Below are positions 15,160 to 22,906 of a DNA stretch of 64,000 bases, piece after piece (position 1 is the first letter of the stretch; every line of letters starts with the position of its first letter). The DNA is from an uncultured Christensenella sp. (GTDB lineage: Bacteria > Bacillota > Clostridia > Christensenellales > Pumilibacteraceae): the NCBI GenBank assembly GCA_910577435.1, contig CAJTLV010000004.1, positions 92,240-156,239 of the forward strand. Direction: 5' to 3'. A program made the translations under genes and the position numbers. The notes beneath the pieces were generated by a model. That model worked only from the letters and a program-made list of their open reading frames with translations, was not told the origin of the DNA and ran no database searches.

Positions 15160-15482
15160 GCATCGAAGAAGTAGTAGGTTTAGCAAATAAGTACATAGCG
15201 GAAGGAAGTAGCGTAGAGTTACACGCAACAATTTTTCACAGTTTGGTTCTGCGTGTTTTTCGCGGCAGTCAATATCTCGGCGGGTATTGGGAGAATGTTG
15301 CGAAGACGGAGAACGACAAGTTTTTTGGAACGATAAAGAGTCGAAAGTACAAATGCAATCGGAAGTTCGTAGTAACAGACGATTGGAATATCGACTTAAC
15401 TCCTTGCAACGGCGAGTGCATTGCGGAAACCCGTCCGGGAAATTTCGTAGACTACACGAAAATTTGCAATTTGAGGGATTGA
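15156..15482 (+). CDS. Phage cargo protein of unknown function
   Basis: A 108-residue soluble protein with two C-terminal cysteines (TPCNGECIAETRPGNF). GGAGG precedes the ATG, which overlaps the previous stop. No family is recognised and no catalytic motif is visible. Confidence 0.6.
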   Translation: MSIEEVVGLANKYIAEGSSVELHATIFHSLVLRVFRGSQYLGGYWENVAKTENDKFFGTIKSRKYKCNRKFVVTDDWNIDLTPCNGECIAETRPGNFVDYTKICNLRD

Positions 15483-15484
15483 AG

Positions 15485-16114
15485 ATGAAAGTATTATACA
15501 GGTATGAAGACGGCTGGCACAAGTTCAGGACGGAAGACAAGGCTATCGGCTACGAGTGCGCGGTTGACAGTTTCAATGAAGCCGCTGCAAAGCTGAAAAG
15601 CAGATACGAGCTGGGCGAGGTTCAGATTATAGAAGAAGCGACGGGTAAAGAAATTCCGTTCTCGAAAGTTATCCGAAGGGTAGACATCGAAAAGATAGAC
15701 TGTCAGCATTCCGCGTGGTTCGACGGTTACAGATACGACGCGAAGGTTAAAACGAGCGTTGATGGCGGGAAGACGTTTTGGTATTGCGGTATCGGGAAAG
15801 AGTGTAAGACACTCAAAGAAGCGCGTGAGTATAAGGCGGCAATCGAGCATACGGAAAAAGACAGCAACATCCGTTACAGAGTTACGGAAGACCTGCAGAG
15901 CGGCGAGTTCGGAATGTACCGCGATTATACGGTTGAGCAATGGCGAAATCAAGCAATCGAATGGGCGACGATGGACGATAACGACGGGCTTGTAGAAACG
16001 CTTTGCCGGCTCGAACAGCACGAAGTAATGACCTACATTGCGGAGTTATGGGGATTGAAGTTCCGTAAGGTACGCAAAGACAAAAAGAAATTGGAGGGCA
16101 TCGAAGATGTGTAA
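15485..16114 (+). CDS. Phage cargo protein of unknown function
   Basis: A 209-residue soluble protein. The ATG at 15485 is chosen because it follows the previous stop by two bases and begins the conserved-looking MKVLYRYEDGWHKFRT; the frame is open further upstream but overlaps the previous gene completely. The middle has a strand-rich repeat-like pattern (CQHSAWFDGYRYDAKVKTSVDGGKTFWY). The C-terminus is strongly basic. No family is recognised. Confidence 0.65.
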   Translation: MKVLYRYEDGWHKFRTEDKAIGYECAVDSFNEAAAKLKSRYELGEVQIIEEATGKEIPFSKVIRRVDIEKIDCQHSAWFDGYRYDAKVKTSVDGGKTFWYCGIGKECKTLKEAREYKAAIEHTEKDSNIRYRVTEDLQSGEFGMYRDYTVEQWRNQAIEWATMDDNDGLVETLCRLEQHEVMTYIAELWGLKFRKVRKDKKKLEGIEDV

Positions 16115-16322
16115 TTGGAAGCAATCAAGAGGTGTAGGCTGGGAAATCAGAAAGGACGGAGGAATGACCGTTACCGTTGATAGTCCGTCAACCTTGTTCA
16201 ATATGGTCTGGCAGATGACAGATCAGGAAACTGCAATCGAAGTAGACGGATGGGCGGAGCTTGCGACGGTTGGAGAAGTCTACGAAACGAGAGACATCGT
16301 AATAGAGGTGGTGGAATTATGA
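16107..16322 (+). CDS. Small phage cargo protein, 71 residues
   Basis: Overlaps the previous stop by eight bases and the next start by four; GGAGGG lies 7 bases upstream. Tryptophan-rich (four W). The N-terminal part (WEIRKDGGMTVTVDSPSTLF) looks like a small beta domain. Function unknown. Confidence 0.6.
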   Translation: MCNWKQSRGVGWEIRKDGGMTVTVDSPSTLFNMVWQMTDQETAIEVDGWAELATVGEVYETRDIVIEVVEL

Positions 16323-16534
16323 AGCGTGAGTGCGTCGAGATTTGTCCGCATTGCGAGCAAGAAATAACAAAGAAGTGGGACGTGGAGAAAAACGGATACC
16401 AGATTACCTGCCCGAACTGCGGGAAGAAGATTATGCTTTGCGACGAGTGCTTACATAGCGAAGATAATGAAGGTATGCGGTGTGATTGGTCGGAAGATCT
16501 CGGATGTTTCAGAAAGCCGAAGGAGACGAAATGA
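16319..16534 (+). CDS. Small double zinc-ribbon protein
   Basis: A 71-residue protein with CPHC...CPNC...CDEC and two further cysteines, the pattern of a zinc ribbon. Such proteins often bind nucleic acid or partner proteins. The start at 16319 overlaps the preceding stop (ATGA) with GAGGTGG upstream. It overlaps the next start in the same manner. Confidence 0.7.
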   Translation: MKRECVEICPHCEQEITKKWDVEKNGYQITCPNCGKKIMLCDECLHSEDNEGMRCDWSEDLGCFRKPKETK

Positions 16535-16725
16535 TTTACTTAAACTACTGGACCCCGAAGGGGCATTGTAAACGTAAGAAGTTCAAGACGGTAGAAGAAG
16601 CAAGAAAGTTCGGCGTGAAGTTGCGGAAAAAGGAAGGGTATATCGTTATGAAATACGGTTGCATACACGCCTACAAGCCGAACGGAGAAGCAACGACAAT
16701 AGTTCAATACGATTTGTTTGAGTAG
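16531..16725 (+). CDS. Small basic phage cargo protein, 64 residues
   Basis: Begins within the previous stop codon; AAGGAGACG upstream. The N-terminal third is basic (PKGHCKRKKFKTVEEARKFG), which suggests nucleic-acid contact. No family is recognised. Confidence 0.6.
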   Translation: MIYLNYWTPKGHCKRKKFKTVEEARKFGVKLRKKEGYIVMKYGCIHAYKPNGEATTIVQYDLFE

Positions 16726-16732
16726 GTGGATT

Positions 16733-16915
16733 ATGAGCGCAGAGCAATGGAAAGAGGGCGGTAATTGCGACAAATGCCGTAGGAAAGCATATTGCACAAA
16801 GACCTGCACAGCAAAGAAGAGAAAGGCGAAAGCAATCGAACGTGCTGTTGGAGATGCGATTTTAAGAAGTATTTGCCCGCAGCTCGCGGATAAAGCAGAT
16901 AAATTTAGATATTAA
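16733..16915 (+). CDS. Small cysteine-rich protein, 60 residues
   Basis: Contains CDKCRRKAYCTKTCTAKKRK, four closely spaced cysteines plus one, with many lysines, as in small zinc-finger proteins. AGGTGG lies 6 bases before the ATG at 16733. Function unknown. Confidence 0.6.
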   Translation: MSAEQWKEGGNCDKCRRKAYCTKTCTAKKRKAKAIERAVGDAILRSICPQLADKADKFRY

Positions 16916-16926
16916 CGGAGGTCTCA

Positions 16927-17187
16927 ATGTTAAACAAAGAACAGTTGGCTTTGACTATGGAAATAGTCAATAGATCGGAGAAACTTGGGCTGATGCAGGG
17001 CGACAAGTTGACGGCGCTCATCGACTTGGAGAAAGCGACGGAACGCTTCAATCTGCGGCTTGCAGATATGCTGAACGCGGACGACTTCAATTTCTCCCAC
17101 GATTTCGTTCAAATCCAGAACGACATCAACAGGGCAACGGGCGAGTTCAGCGGAAGGTTCTTGCCGCGATTTACGGGGGTTAAGTGA
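16927..17187 (+). CDS. Helical phage cargo protein, 86 residues
   Basis: A soluble, helical protein (NRSEKLGLMQGDKLTALIDL, then ATERFNLRLADML). GGAGGT lies 6 bases before the ATG. Its stop overlaps the next start. No family is recognised. Confidence 0.6.
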   Translation: MLNKEQLALTMEIVNRSEKLGLMQGDKLTALIDLEKATERFNLRLADMLNADDFNFSHDFVQIQNDINRATGEFSGRFLPRFTGVK

Positions 17188-17480
17188 TGTTCAGCGATAA
17201 GCGGTATGCGCCGATTGCGGCGGAATTGAAAGGCGTTGCAGAGCGGCTCGGAATGGAAGTCCACGAAGTTGAAGAGTCGATTTACCGCAAGGTTGAAGAG
17301 CGGTATCATCTTGAGGATATAAAAACGTGGTACGAAAACGAAACTGGAAAGAACTGTTCGGCAAAAATGGCAAAAGCAATATTAACCGAATTTGAAGACG
17401 GCGAAGACTGTGGGTTGGATTTTTGGACGAACATCGAGAACGCCTACAAGCGATTAGAGGAGAAACGTAATGAAACTTGA
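17187..17480 (+). CDS. Acidic phage cargo protein, 97 residues
   Basis: ATG at 17187 is favoured over GTG at 17184 by the spacing to GGGGG upstream. A helical acidic protein (LEDIKTWYENETGKNCS, ILTEFEDGEDCGLDFW). Overlaps the next gene by 11 bases. No family is recognised. Confidence 0.6.
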   Translation: MFSDKRYAPIAAELKGVAERLGMEVHEVEESIYRKVEERYHLEDIKTWYENETGKNCSAKMAKAILTEFEDGEDCGLDFWTNIENAYKRLEEKRNET

Positions 17481-17841
17481 ATGGAACAACAAAGATGCGA
17501 ACATCGGATTTTACGAGCTGGAATTAGAGCTTGAAGACGGAACTAAAAGGGAGATAGTCGTATGGGACAATACCTGCGAATATCAAAAGCGTGAAAACGA
17601 GAAAGATCCAGCCCACGCAAGGTACAATCCCAGCGGGTTCAGAGTAAACTACTGTCACGGGTATTCGATGGAAGAATTTTTCGACGATACCCACACACTT
17701 GAAGAAGTAAAGATATGGGCTGAAAATTTCCTGCTTGATAATCTCATAGAAGGTTACAAGGATATGCTTGCAAATCTCGAAACAGCCAGACGGCAAGCGG
17801 AATGGGCGGCGGCGTACAAAGAAGCAAGAGATAAGAGGTAA
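17470..17841 (+). CDS. Phage cargo protein of unknown function, 123 residues
   Basis: A strand-rich N-terminal half (GFYELELELEDGTKREIVVWD) and a helical C-terminal half (KDMLANLETARRQAEWAAAY). Preceded by TTAGAGGAG. No family is recognised; the length and style fit cargo proteins of Clostridia phages. Confidence 0.6.
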   Translation: MKLEWNNKDANIGFYELELELEDGTKREIVVWDNTCEYQKRENEKDPAHARYNPSGFRVNYCHGYSMEEFFDDTHTLEEVKIWAENFLLDNLIEGYKDMLANLETARRQAEWAAAYKEARDKR

Positions 17842-17846
17842 CGTAT

Positions 17847-18284
17847 ATGAACAGTTATACGGAATTAAGAAACAGACAGCAGGAAGAGTTTAATGCCTTT
17901 CCGCTCGGCGCGGCGTTCAGTAATGCACAGTTCGACGAAATGATGCGGAAGTGGGGGCTTGAGCCTACGGACACAGATAAGATTTATCGGTTGCCGGGTG
18001 GGGTGTTCCTTCGCAAGTCGGATTCGCCAGCGTTTGATGAAATGGTAGAAAGACAGAGCAGGGAGCGCGAGCAGGCGATGGCGGCCGACAAGACGGGGCT
18101 GGGTTACATCAAAGATATGTTTGCGGCGGAACTTGCAAACAACGAGTTCGGGTACACGTATGAGCTGGACGAAACGCTTGACGCTCTCGGTCTTACGCTT
18201 GACAAAGTAAAAGCAGATAAGCGATTGCGTAAAGGGCTGAATAAGGCTCTGAAAAAATACTACGACTTTAAGTACGAAATTTAA
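17847..18284 (+). CDS. Conserved protein of Bacillota mobile elements
   Basis: A 145-residue protein beginning MNSYTELRNRQQEEFNAFPL and containing AFSNAQFDEMMRKWGLEPTD, then FLRKSDSPAFDEM and a C-terminal ETLDALGLTLDKVKADKRL. Proteins with this set of segments are common in conjugative elements of gut Clostridia (my recollection of the family, no search done). Function unknown. It directly precedes the second retroelement target. Confidence 0.72.
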   Translation: MNSYTELRNRQQEEFNAFPLGAAFSNAQFDEMMRKWGLEPTDTDKIYRLPGGVFLRKSDSPAFDEMVERQSREREQAMAADKTGLGYIKDMFAAELANNEFGYTYELDETLDALGLTLDKVKADKRLRKGLNKALKKYYDFKYEI

Positions 18285-18301
18285 TCAGGAGGTTTATAAA
18301 A

Positions 18302-19183
18302 ATGAACAACGACAAAGTGTACGACAAGGCGGAAGAAATGGCAGAAAAGGTGCTATGCACGGGAGACAAGTGCGTATGCCCGAAAATCAAAGAAGCGGGG
18401 TTGTGTAGCGGCTGTGATGTTTTTATGGCGTTACGCGATTACTACGCGGAAGAAGAAATCAAGTCGTTCGCATTGAGCGACTGGCAGGAAATCAAAGAAA
18501 TTCTTGACAGCGGCAAGGCGAAAGAAGTCTTTGAAGTCGGAGACGAGCGCGAAGAAACGCTTATCACGGGAGAGAAGATTACGCTTGTTCTTCTCGGTTT
18601 CGGGCAGGACGAAAAGGTAAGCGGCGGAAAGGTCAATATGACAATCGGGTTGAAGAACCTGATGGACGGCGATTTTGAAATGAATCTTACGCACACAAAC
18701 GAAGGCGGCTGGGAAAAGAGCCGTATGCGCACGGTTTATATGGAAAGAGTTTTCAAATTGCTTCCCGAAGAACTGCGCAACATCATCGTTCCGGTAAAGA
18801 AAAGCACGTCCGCAGGCGGCGGCTCTACGGATATTACGGTAAGCGAAGATAAATTGTTCTTATTCTCGCTTGCAGAGATTTATTCGCAGCGCGGCATCTC
18901 GAAATCCGATAACAGCAATATTTCCGGCAATGCCGACACGTATCAGGAAGAAGGGACACAGTACGAGTATTTCAAAGAACTGCTCGGAGATGCAGACCCT
19001 TACGACGACAACGAAGAAATAATTAAGCGCAAGGCGAACGGCGGCGGCTCTACGTACGTCTGGTGGCTTCGTTCCCCGTACGTCGGTGATACCACCGGCT
19101 TCCGCCTTGTCACCAGCGATGGCTACGTCAGCGACAGCTATGCTGGCAACACCTACGGCGTGTGCTTCGGCTTTTGCGTGTAA
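18302..19183 (+). CDS. Second target of the retroelement, non-fibre display protein
   Basis: A 293-residue protein. Residues 1-60 carry a cysteine cluster (CTGDKCVCPKIKEAGLCSGC) that could bind a metal. Residues about 65-293 form the same DUF6273-like domain as the C-terminus of the fibre protein, including RSPYVG and VCFGFC. The last 45 codons are VR2 (19043-19177). There is no coiled coil, fibre repeat, signal peptide or membrane segment. It lies among accessory genes behind cargo promoter copy 1, not in the tail module. It is therefore likely a cytoplasmic diversified protein whose ligand is unknown. AGGAGG lies 9 bases before the ATG. Confidence 0.92.
   Translation: MNNDKVYDKAEEMAEKVLCTGDKCVCPKIKEAGLCSGCDVFMALRDYYAEEEIKSFALSDWQEIKEILDSGKAKEVFEVGDEREETLITGEKITLVLLGFGQDEKVSGGKVNMTIGLKNLMDGDFEMNLTHTNEGGWEKSRMRTVYMERVFKLLPEELRNIIVPVKKSTSAGGGSTDITVSEDKLFLFSLAEIYSQRGISKSDNSNISGNADTYQEEGTQYEYFKELLGDADPYDDNEEIIKRKANGGGSTYVWWLRSPYVGDTTGFRLVTSDGYVSDSYAGNTYGVCFGFCV
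19043..19177 (+). repeat. VR2, second variable repeat
   Basis: A 135-bp, codon-aligned match to the template repeat with 15 differences, all at template adenines (for example AAC to TAC, GTC, GGC, ACC, AGC, GAC). The 5' GGCGGCTCTACG is identical to the template, so the match starts slightly further upstream than in VR1. Behind the repeat it shares GTGTAATC with VR1 and not with the template. Confidence 0.97.
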
Positions 19184-19194
19184 TCTCAACTCTG

Positions 19195-19226
19195 AATACT
19201 GCCCGCCTTGTATGGCGGGCGGTATT
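19195..19226 (+). other. Hairpin 17 bp after VR2
   Basis: AATACTGCCCGCC pairs with GGCGGGCGGTATT over 13 bp (one G-T) around the 6-nt loop TTGTAT. It is followed by CTTATAC, no T-run. Placement, stem GC content and loop (YTGTRT in both) match the hairpin behind VR1. A role in target recognition is inferred from BPP-1; termination is an alternative. Confidence 0.72.
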
Positions 19227-19297
19227 CTTATACATAGTGTTCAGTAAATATTTTCGTTTATTCAAGAAAAAATTTTTGAAAAATACACGATTTTAGT

Positions 19298-19326
19298 TTG
19301 ACTATTACAGAACGGTAAGTTAGAAT
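19298..19326 (+). promoter_or_regulatory. Cargo promoter-operator, copy 2 (diverged)
   Basis: TTGACT, 17-base spacer, TAGAAT, with the spacer inverted repeat TTACAG-AA-CGGTAA at 19305-19318 (one arm mismatch). The flanks are AT-rich like copies 1 and 3 but only partly alike. It is 55 bases before the gene at 19381 and probably drives 19381-23748. Confidence 0.8.
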
Positions 19327-19380
19327 GATGATACAGAACAAAACTTACACAAATAAGAGTTTTGTCAAAGGAGAAACGCT

Positions 19381-19821
19381 ATGAGCGAAACAGAGAAAGT
19401 GGATGTAAGCACAGATTTGTTGGAACAGCAAAAAGCAAAAGCGGTTGAGTATCTCCGTATGCTTGGTATTTTCAAGCCGTACATACAGGGATTTAAGCAA
19501 TCGGACAAAGTTTGCTTCTTTGAACAGTTCGGCGGCTTCTGGGTTTGTCAAGAACCTGAAATCGAAAAGAAGATGAGGGAAATCGAGCAAGAACACGGTT
19601 GCAAGGTTTATGCGATTACTCACGAAAAAGTCTACGGCGACGATATGTGGAGTTTCCTTGTGGTTACAAGCAATCCGCAAGAATGGGTTGATTTGGTTGG
19701 GCGCAGCGGAAACGGATTTTACGCATTTGCCTACACGTGGAACAGAAGCTACGATTACGGTAGCGAGTTTGGAGACGTATTCCTGCAGAGCTTCGGCGGC
19801 GGGATAAGGAGGATAGGATGA
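19381..19821 (+). CDS. Phage cargo protein, first gene of the second unit
   Basis: A 146-residue soluble protein with an N-terminal helical part and a conserved-looking core (PYIQGFKQSDKVCFFEQFGGFW, then VTSNPQEWVDLV). AAGGAG lies 8 bases before the ATG. It resembles small proteins of Clostridia mobile elements; function unknown. It overlaps the next gene by four bases. Confidence 0.62.
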   Translation: MSETEKVDVSTDLLEQQKAKAVEYLRMLGIFKPYIQGFKQSDKVCFFEQFGGFWVCQEPEIEKKMREIEQEHGCKVYAITHEKVYGDDMWSFLVVTSNPQEWVDLVGRSGNGFYAFAYTWNRSYDYGSEFGDVFLQSFGGGIRRIG

Positions 19822-20348
19822 AGCGTAGCGAAGAATTAAGACAGCAGCTCAAAGAGCTGAAAGAACTCAAAGAAAAGAAGTTCAACGAAATGGTTGCGAA
19901 TAGAACAGACCCTACGCAGGAAGGCTGGGATGCAGCGTGGAACGAATACTACGACAAGTACGGCAGGCAGTTCGCGGAAGACATCAGGGTGCTGGAAAGA
20001 GCCATACATACAGAAATGAACAGAGAGATTGATGTTGGCGATGGCGTAACGATGTACCTATACAGCGACGCTTATGCTTGCACGGTAATTGCAAAGACGG
20101 CGAAGACAATCACGGTGCAGAGAGATAAAGCAACGCTCGATCCGAATTTCAAGCCAGAATTTATCCCCGGCGGATTTTCGGCGCATTGCACAAATCAGGA
20201 TGAACAGTCGTACACCTACGAGCGCGATCCGAACGGCGAGATAACCAAATGTTATTGGAGCGAGAAAATGGGAAGATATACGACGGGCGGAGACCAAAGT
20301 ATCAAAATCGGTCTCGGAAGACACGAGTTCTACGATTACAATTTTTAG
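19818..20348 (+). CDS. Phage cargo protein of unknown function, 176 residues
   Basis: The first 45 residues form a charged helix, probably a coiled coil (SEELRQQLKELKELKEKKFN). The rest looks like a small beta domain (MYLYSDAYACTVIAKTAKTITVQRDKA) of the kind seen in mobile-element proteins that carry a GD-x-V-T-hydrophobic motif. GGAGGAT precedes the ATG. No enzyme motif is seen. Confidence 0.62.
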   Translation: MKRSEELRQQLKELKELKEKKFNEMVANRTDPTQEGWDAAWNEYYDKYGRQFAEDIRVLERAIHTEMNREIDVGDGVTMYLYSDAYACTVIAKTAKTITVQRDKATLDPNFKPEFIPGGFSAHCTNQDEQSYTYERDPNGEITKCYWSEKMGRYTTGGDQSIKIGLGRHEFYDYNF

Positions 20349-20359
20349 GAGTAAGGACA

Positions 20360-20536
20360 ATGAAAGAGATTATCGGTTACATCAAAGAAGTTACATACGG
20401 CAAAGTTCAAATATCCGTTCCCGACGACGCTACATACGAAGAAATACGCGATGCTATTTTGGAACGCGATAGCGCAGGAGGAACGTGCTACACTTCCAGC
20501 GAAACGGAAGTAACGGGGTGGGAGGAAGACAAATGA
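20360..20536 (+). CDS. Small phage cargo protein, 58 residues
   Basis: ATG at 20360 after TAGGAGTAAGG. Acidic and compact (IGYIKEVTYGKVQISVPDDA). Overlaps the next start (ATGA). Function unknown. Confidence 0.6.
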   Translation: MKEIIGYIKEVTYGKVQISVPDDATYEEIRDAILERDSAGGTCYTSSETEVTGWEEDK

Positions 20537-20760
20537 GCGGATTTGAAAAGACTGACTACCATAGTTACAATCAAAAGAACGGATACGGGTTGACGAAGGC
20601 GCAACTGAAAATGTGGACGTTGCGGCATCAGAACGGAACGCCGGAACAACGCAAGTGGATTGAAAAGATGTTGTGCGACATCAATTTTCACCACGAGTGC
20701 AGTTTACTTGCTTGGGGAAAATACAGCGAATTGCTGAAAGAAATCGAGGAGAAGTGGTAA
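20533..20760 (+). CDS. Small phage cargo protein, 75 residues
   Basis: Begins in the stop codon of the previous gene with GGAGGAAG upstream. Helical C-terminal half (HHECSLLAWGKYSELLKEIEEKW). No family is recognised. Confidence 0.6.
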   Translation: MSGFEKTDYHSYNQKNGYGLTKAQLKMWTLRHQNGTPEQRKWIEKMLCDINFHHECSLLAWGKYSELLKEIEEKW

Positions 20761-21323
20761 TGATAAATCACGAAAATTTGTATGACGATTTGAAGGTGCT
20801 GTTTTTAAGCAGCGGGTACCTGACCGAAGACGAGAGTTGCGGATATGACGAATTGATGTTCGCGGTCAGAAAAGATTATCTGTTCGCATATTTGAAAAGC
20901 GACGAGATCAAGACGCTTGAAGATATGGAGAAATGGCTGCGCGAAGAGTACACGAGCGACGACACATACGGGCTGTATCAGCAGGCGAAGCAGGAAGGCG
21001 AAATAGTATTTGAAAAGCGCGTATGGAATAATCGCCGTGCGGTCTTTTACGAAGTCGGAGAAGGGCTGCGGGACGGGCTGGAAGAGGAAGAAAAAATCTA
21101 CATCAGGACGTTCGATTACGATACCGCTAAACAGGCGTTTGAAGTGGAACGCGATAGGTTGCTGGAAGATGATAGCTTCTTTCTCAAAGACGAAGAACCG
21201 GATGCGGAACAGAGTTTTGATTTCGGGTACGCAAAAATCAGATACGAGAACGACGACGGGGATTTCTACGAACTGTATTTAAGGCAAGTTGAAGTCGAAG
21301 AAGAAGGACGCAACTACAAATAG
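20760..21323 (+). CDS. Acidic phage cargo protein, 187 residues
   Basis: Starts on the last base of the preceding stop with GAGGAGAAG upstream. Strongly acidic throughout (LTEDESCGYDEL, EGLRDGLEEEEKIY, DDSFFLKDEEPDAEQS). No membrane segment or known motif. Acidic phage proteins are sometimes DNA mimics, but nothing specific supports that here. A 126-base gap with only a weak hairpin follows. Confidence 0.6.
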   Translation: MINHENLYDDLKVLFLSSGYLTEDESCGYDELMFAVRKDYLFAYLKSDEIKTLEDMEKWLREEYTSDDTYGLYQQAKQEGEIVFEKRVWNNRRAVFYEVGEGLRDGLEEEEKIYIRTFDYDTAKQAFEVERDRLLEDDSFFLKDEEPDAEQSFDFGYAKIRYENDDGDFYELYLRQVEVEEEGRNYK

Positions 21324-21449
21324 AATCATCGTTGCAAAATACGCGATTACAGTCCATTTCAGACCGCTCAACGGCGCGGTCAACCAAATACTCATTGAAA
21401 TGATAAAGCCGTTACAAACGAAATATGGGCGTTACAGGAGGTAAAAGAA

Positions 21450-22133
21450 ATGCCTAATTGGTGTTCGACAGTTATAAAGTTCTACTCGGAAAACAGAGAG
21501 CAGTTGGAAGCGATGCACAAAAAGTTCAACGAAATCAGGAACGGAAAGCCTACCGTTGAAAACGATTTTAAGAACGGATTTATGGGAGACTACGCAAATA
21601 CGTTTTTGCCAGAACTCGGACACGATAAAGTGGAGTGTCGCGGGTGGGTTGACGGAATTGACGAAATCGAACATAACGACAAGTACGATGTGTTCACGAT
21701 GTGGACGGAAACCGCGTGGACGGCAAAGATGGGAATGTGGGCAGAAATCGTAAAGAGGTTCTATCCGGAAGTTCACATTGCTTACATTGCGGAAGAATGT
21801 GGGTGCGATTATTTCTGCGTGTGGGACAAAACAAAAGGTCAGATGTTTTTCCCTGATACGTATTACGTAGACGGTTGCTTGCCGACAAAAGACGGCAAAT
21901 GCGAGTTTATCGAAGACAGGTATATGTTCAGTTCGGTTCAGGATATACAGGATTATCTTGATAAGACATTGCCCTTCGAGTACAAGCATAAAGAGACCGT
22001 CGAGGAGCTTATGGAAGAAGTGCAGGAACGGCTTGATGAATACAGCGAGAACCACGAGTGCGACGAAGATTTGTACGCTCACTTCTCGGAGTTCGTCGAA
22101 ATGGATCCTGCGGAGTTTGATTTAACGGTATAG
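21450..22133 (+). CDS. Api92/YubB-like ferredoxin-fold protein
   Basis: A 227-residue protein starting MPNWCSTVIKFYSENREQLE, the signature start of the Api92-like/YubB (DUF1281) group carried by phages and plasmids. It keeps the W-rich middle (VFTMWTETAWTAKMGMWAEIV) and a following EECGCDYFCVW segment. The fold is ferredoxin-like; the function is unknown. AGGAGG lies 7 bases before the ATG. Confidence 0.8.
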   Translation: MPNWCSTVIKFYSENREQLEAMHKKFNEIRNGKPTVENDFKNGFMGDYANTFLPELGHDKVECRGWVDGIDEIEHNDKYDVFTMWTETAWTAKMGMWAEIVKRFYPEVHIAYIAEECGCDYFCVWDKTKGQMFFPDTYYVDGCLPTKDGKCEFIEDRYMFSSVQDIQDYLDKTLPFEYKHKETVEELMEEVQERLDEYSENHECDEDLYAHFSEFVEMDPAEFDLTV

Positions 22134-22142
22134 GAGGTAGGT

Positions 22143-22664
22143 ATGAAAACACTTGCGAATTTGAAAAGAGACGCAAAAAGCGGTACGCTCGAAGGCAGAA
22201 TCGTCTTTCACAGTATGTGGCAGGACGGATTGCCGGAAAGGTTGCAGGGTTGGCGAAGATTAGTAGACAGCAATTCGGTTGCTATTTTCTTCCAGAACGC
22301 AGACGGAAAGAAAAGCGAGTTACGGTTAGAAAAATCAACTTTGGTTGAGTATGACGGAAATTCGCTTACGGTGTACTTTGCAGGCTACCGCGACTTAAAC
22401 GATGCGGAGCGCCGCGTTATGGACGGATGGCACAGAATAACAAGTACGCCAGAGTTCAAAGAGCGAGGACGTGTAGACGCTCTTACAGACGGCTCGTCAA
22501 CGTACTACGAGAAAGTTGCGTATTTCAGGAAGGCTGGAATGGAGTACCTTATGGGGCTTGAAAGACAGTGCGGTTTGAAATACGACAATTACCTTATGAA
22601 AGTTCAGGACGACAGTATTAAAGGCGAGGTCGGTATGCGGTATGAAATCCGCAGGGTGGCATAA
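22143..22664 (+). CDS. Phage cargo protein of unknown function, 173 residues
   Basis: A soluble protein with a basic beginning (MKTLANLKRDAKSGTLEGRI) and a mixed core. AGGAGG lies 4 bases upstream of the ATG. It overlaps the following gene by one base. The N-terminal segment is reminiscent of mobile-element proteins of Clostridia, but no function is known. Confidence 0.62.
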   Translation: MKTLANLKRDAKSGTLEGRIVFHSMWQDGLPERLQGWRRLVDSNSVAIFFQNADGKKSELRLEKSTLVEYDGNSLTVYFAGYRDLNDAERRVMDGWHRITSTPEFKERGRVDALTDGSSTYYEKVAYFRKAGMEYLMGLERQCGLKYDNYLMKVQDDSIKGEVGMRYEIRRVA

Positions 22665-22894
22665 TGGTAAAAGGGCAAGTAAAAGGAAGCGTTGCGTGGT
22701 ATTTGCCGGATGCGAAAAAGAATAGTCGTCCTATTGCATACAGCACGGTTGCGACATCAGATTTAATCGTAGCCTTGTATAATCAGTATGGGGATTTGCG
22801 GAAGGTCTACGAAAACATACATTACGATGAAGACGCGAAGAAGGTAGTTTCAGAATACTTGAAGTGCGGAATTTATGAAATAAATATTCGATAA
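22664..22894 (+). CDS. Small protein upstream of the MazF-like toxin
   Basis: A 76-residue protein; the stop is 12 bases before the MazF-like gene. It does not show a ribbon-helix-helix or AbrB-like pattern, so it is not an obvious antitoxin, although its position would allow that. Start overlaps the previous stop. Confidence 0.55.
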   Translation: MVKGQVKGSVAWYLPDAKKNSRPIAYSTVATSDLIVALYNQYGDLRKVYENIHYDEDAKKVVSEYLKCGIYEINIR

Positions 22895-22906
22895 GGAGAA
22901 CGCAAG

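Noticed and set aside
9366..19177. Repeats at 9366, 10365 and 19043 read as a transposon or gene-conversion duplication
   Set aside because: All differences fall on template adenines, which fits retroelement mutagenesis and not duplication or drift.
21324..21449. Gap with a short GACCGC/GCGGTC hairpin as a terminator or riboswitch
   Set aside because: No T-run and only a 6-bp stem; nothing else supports a function.
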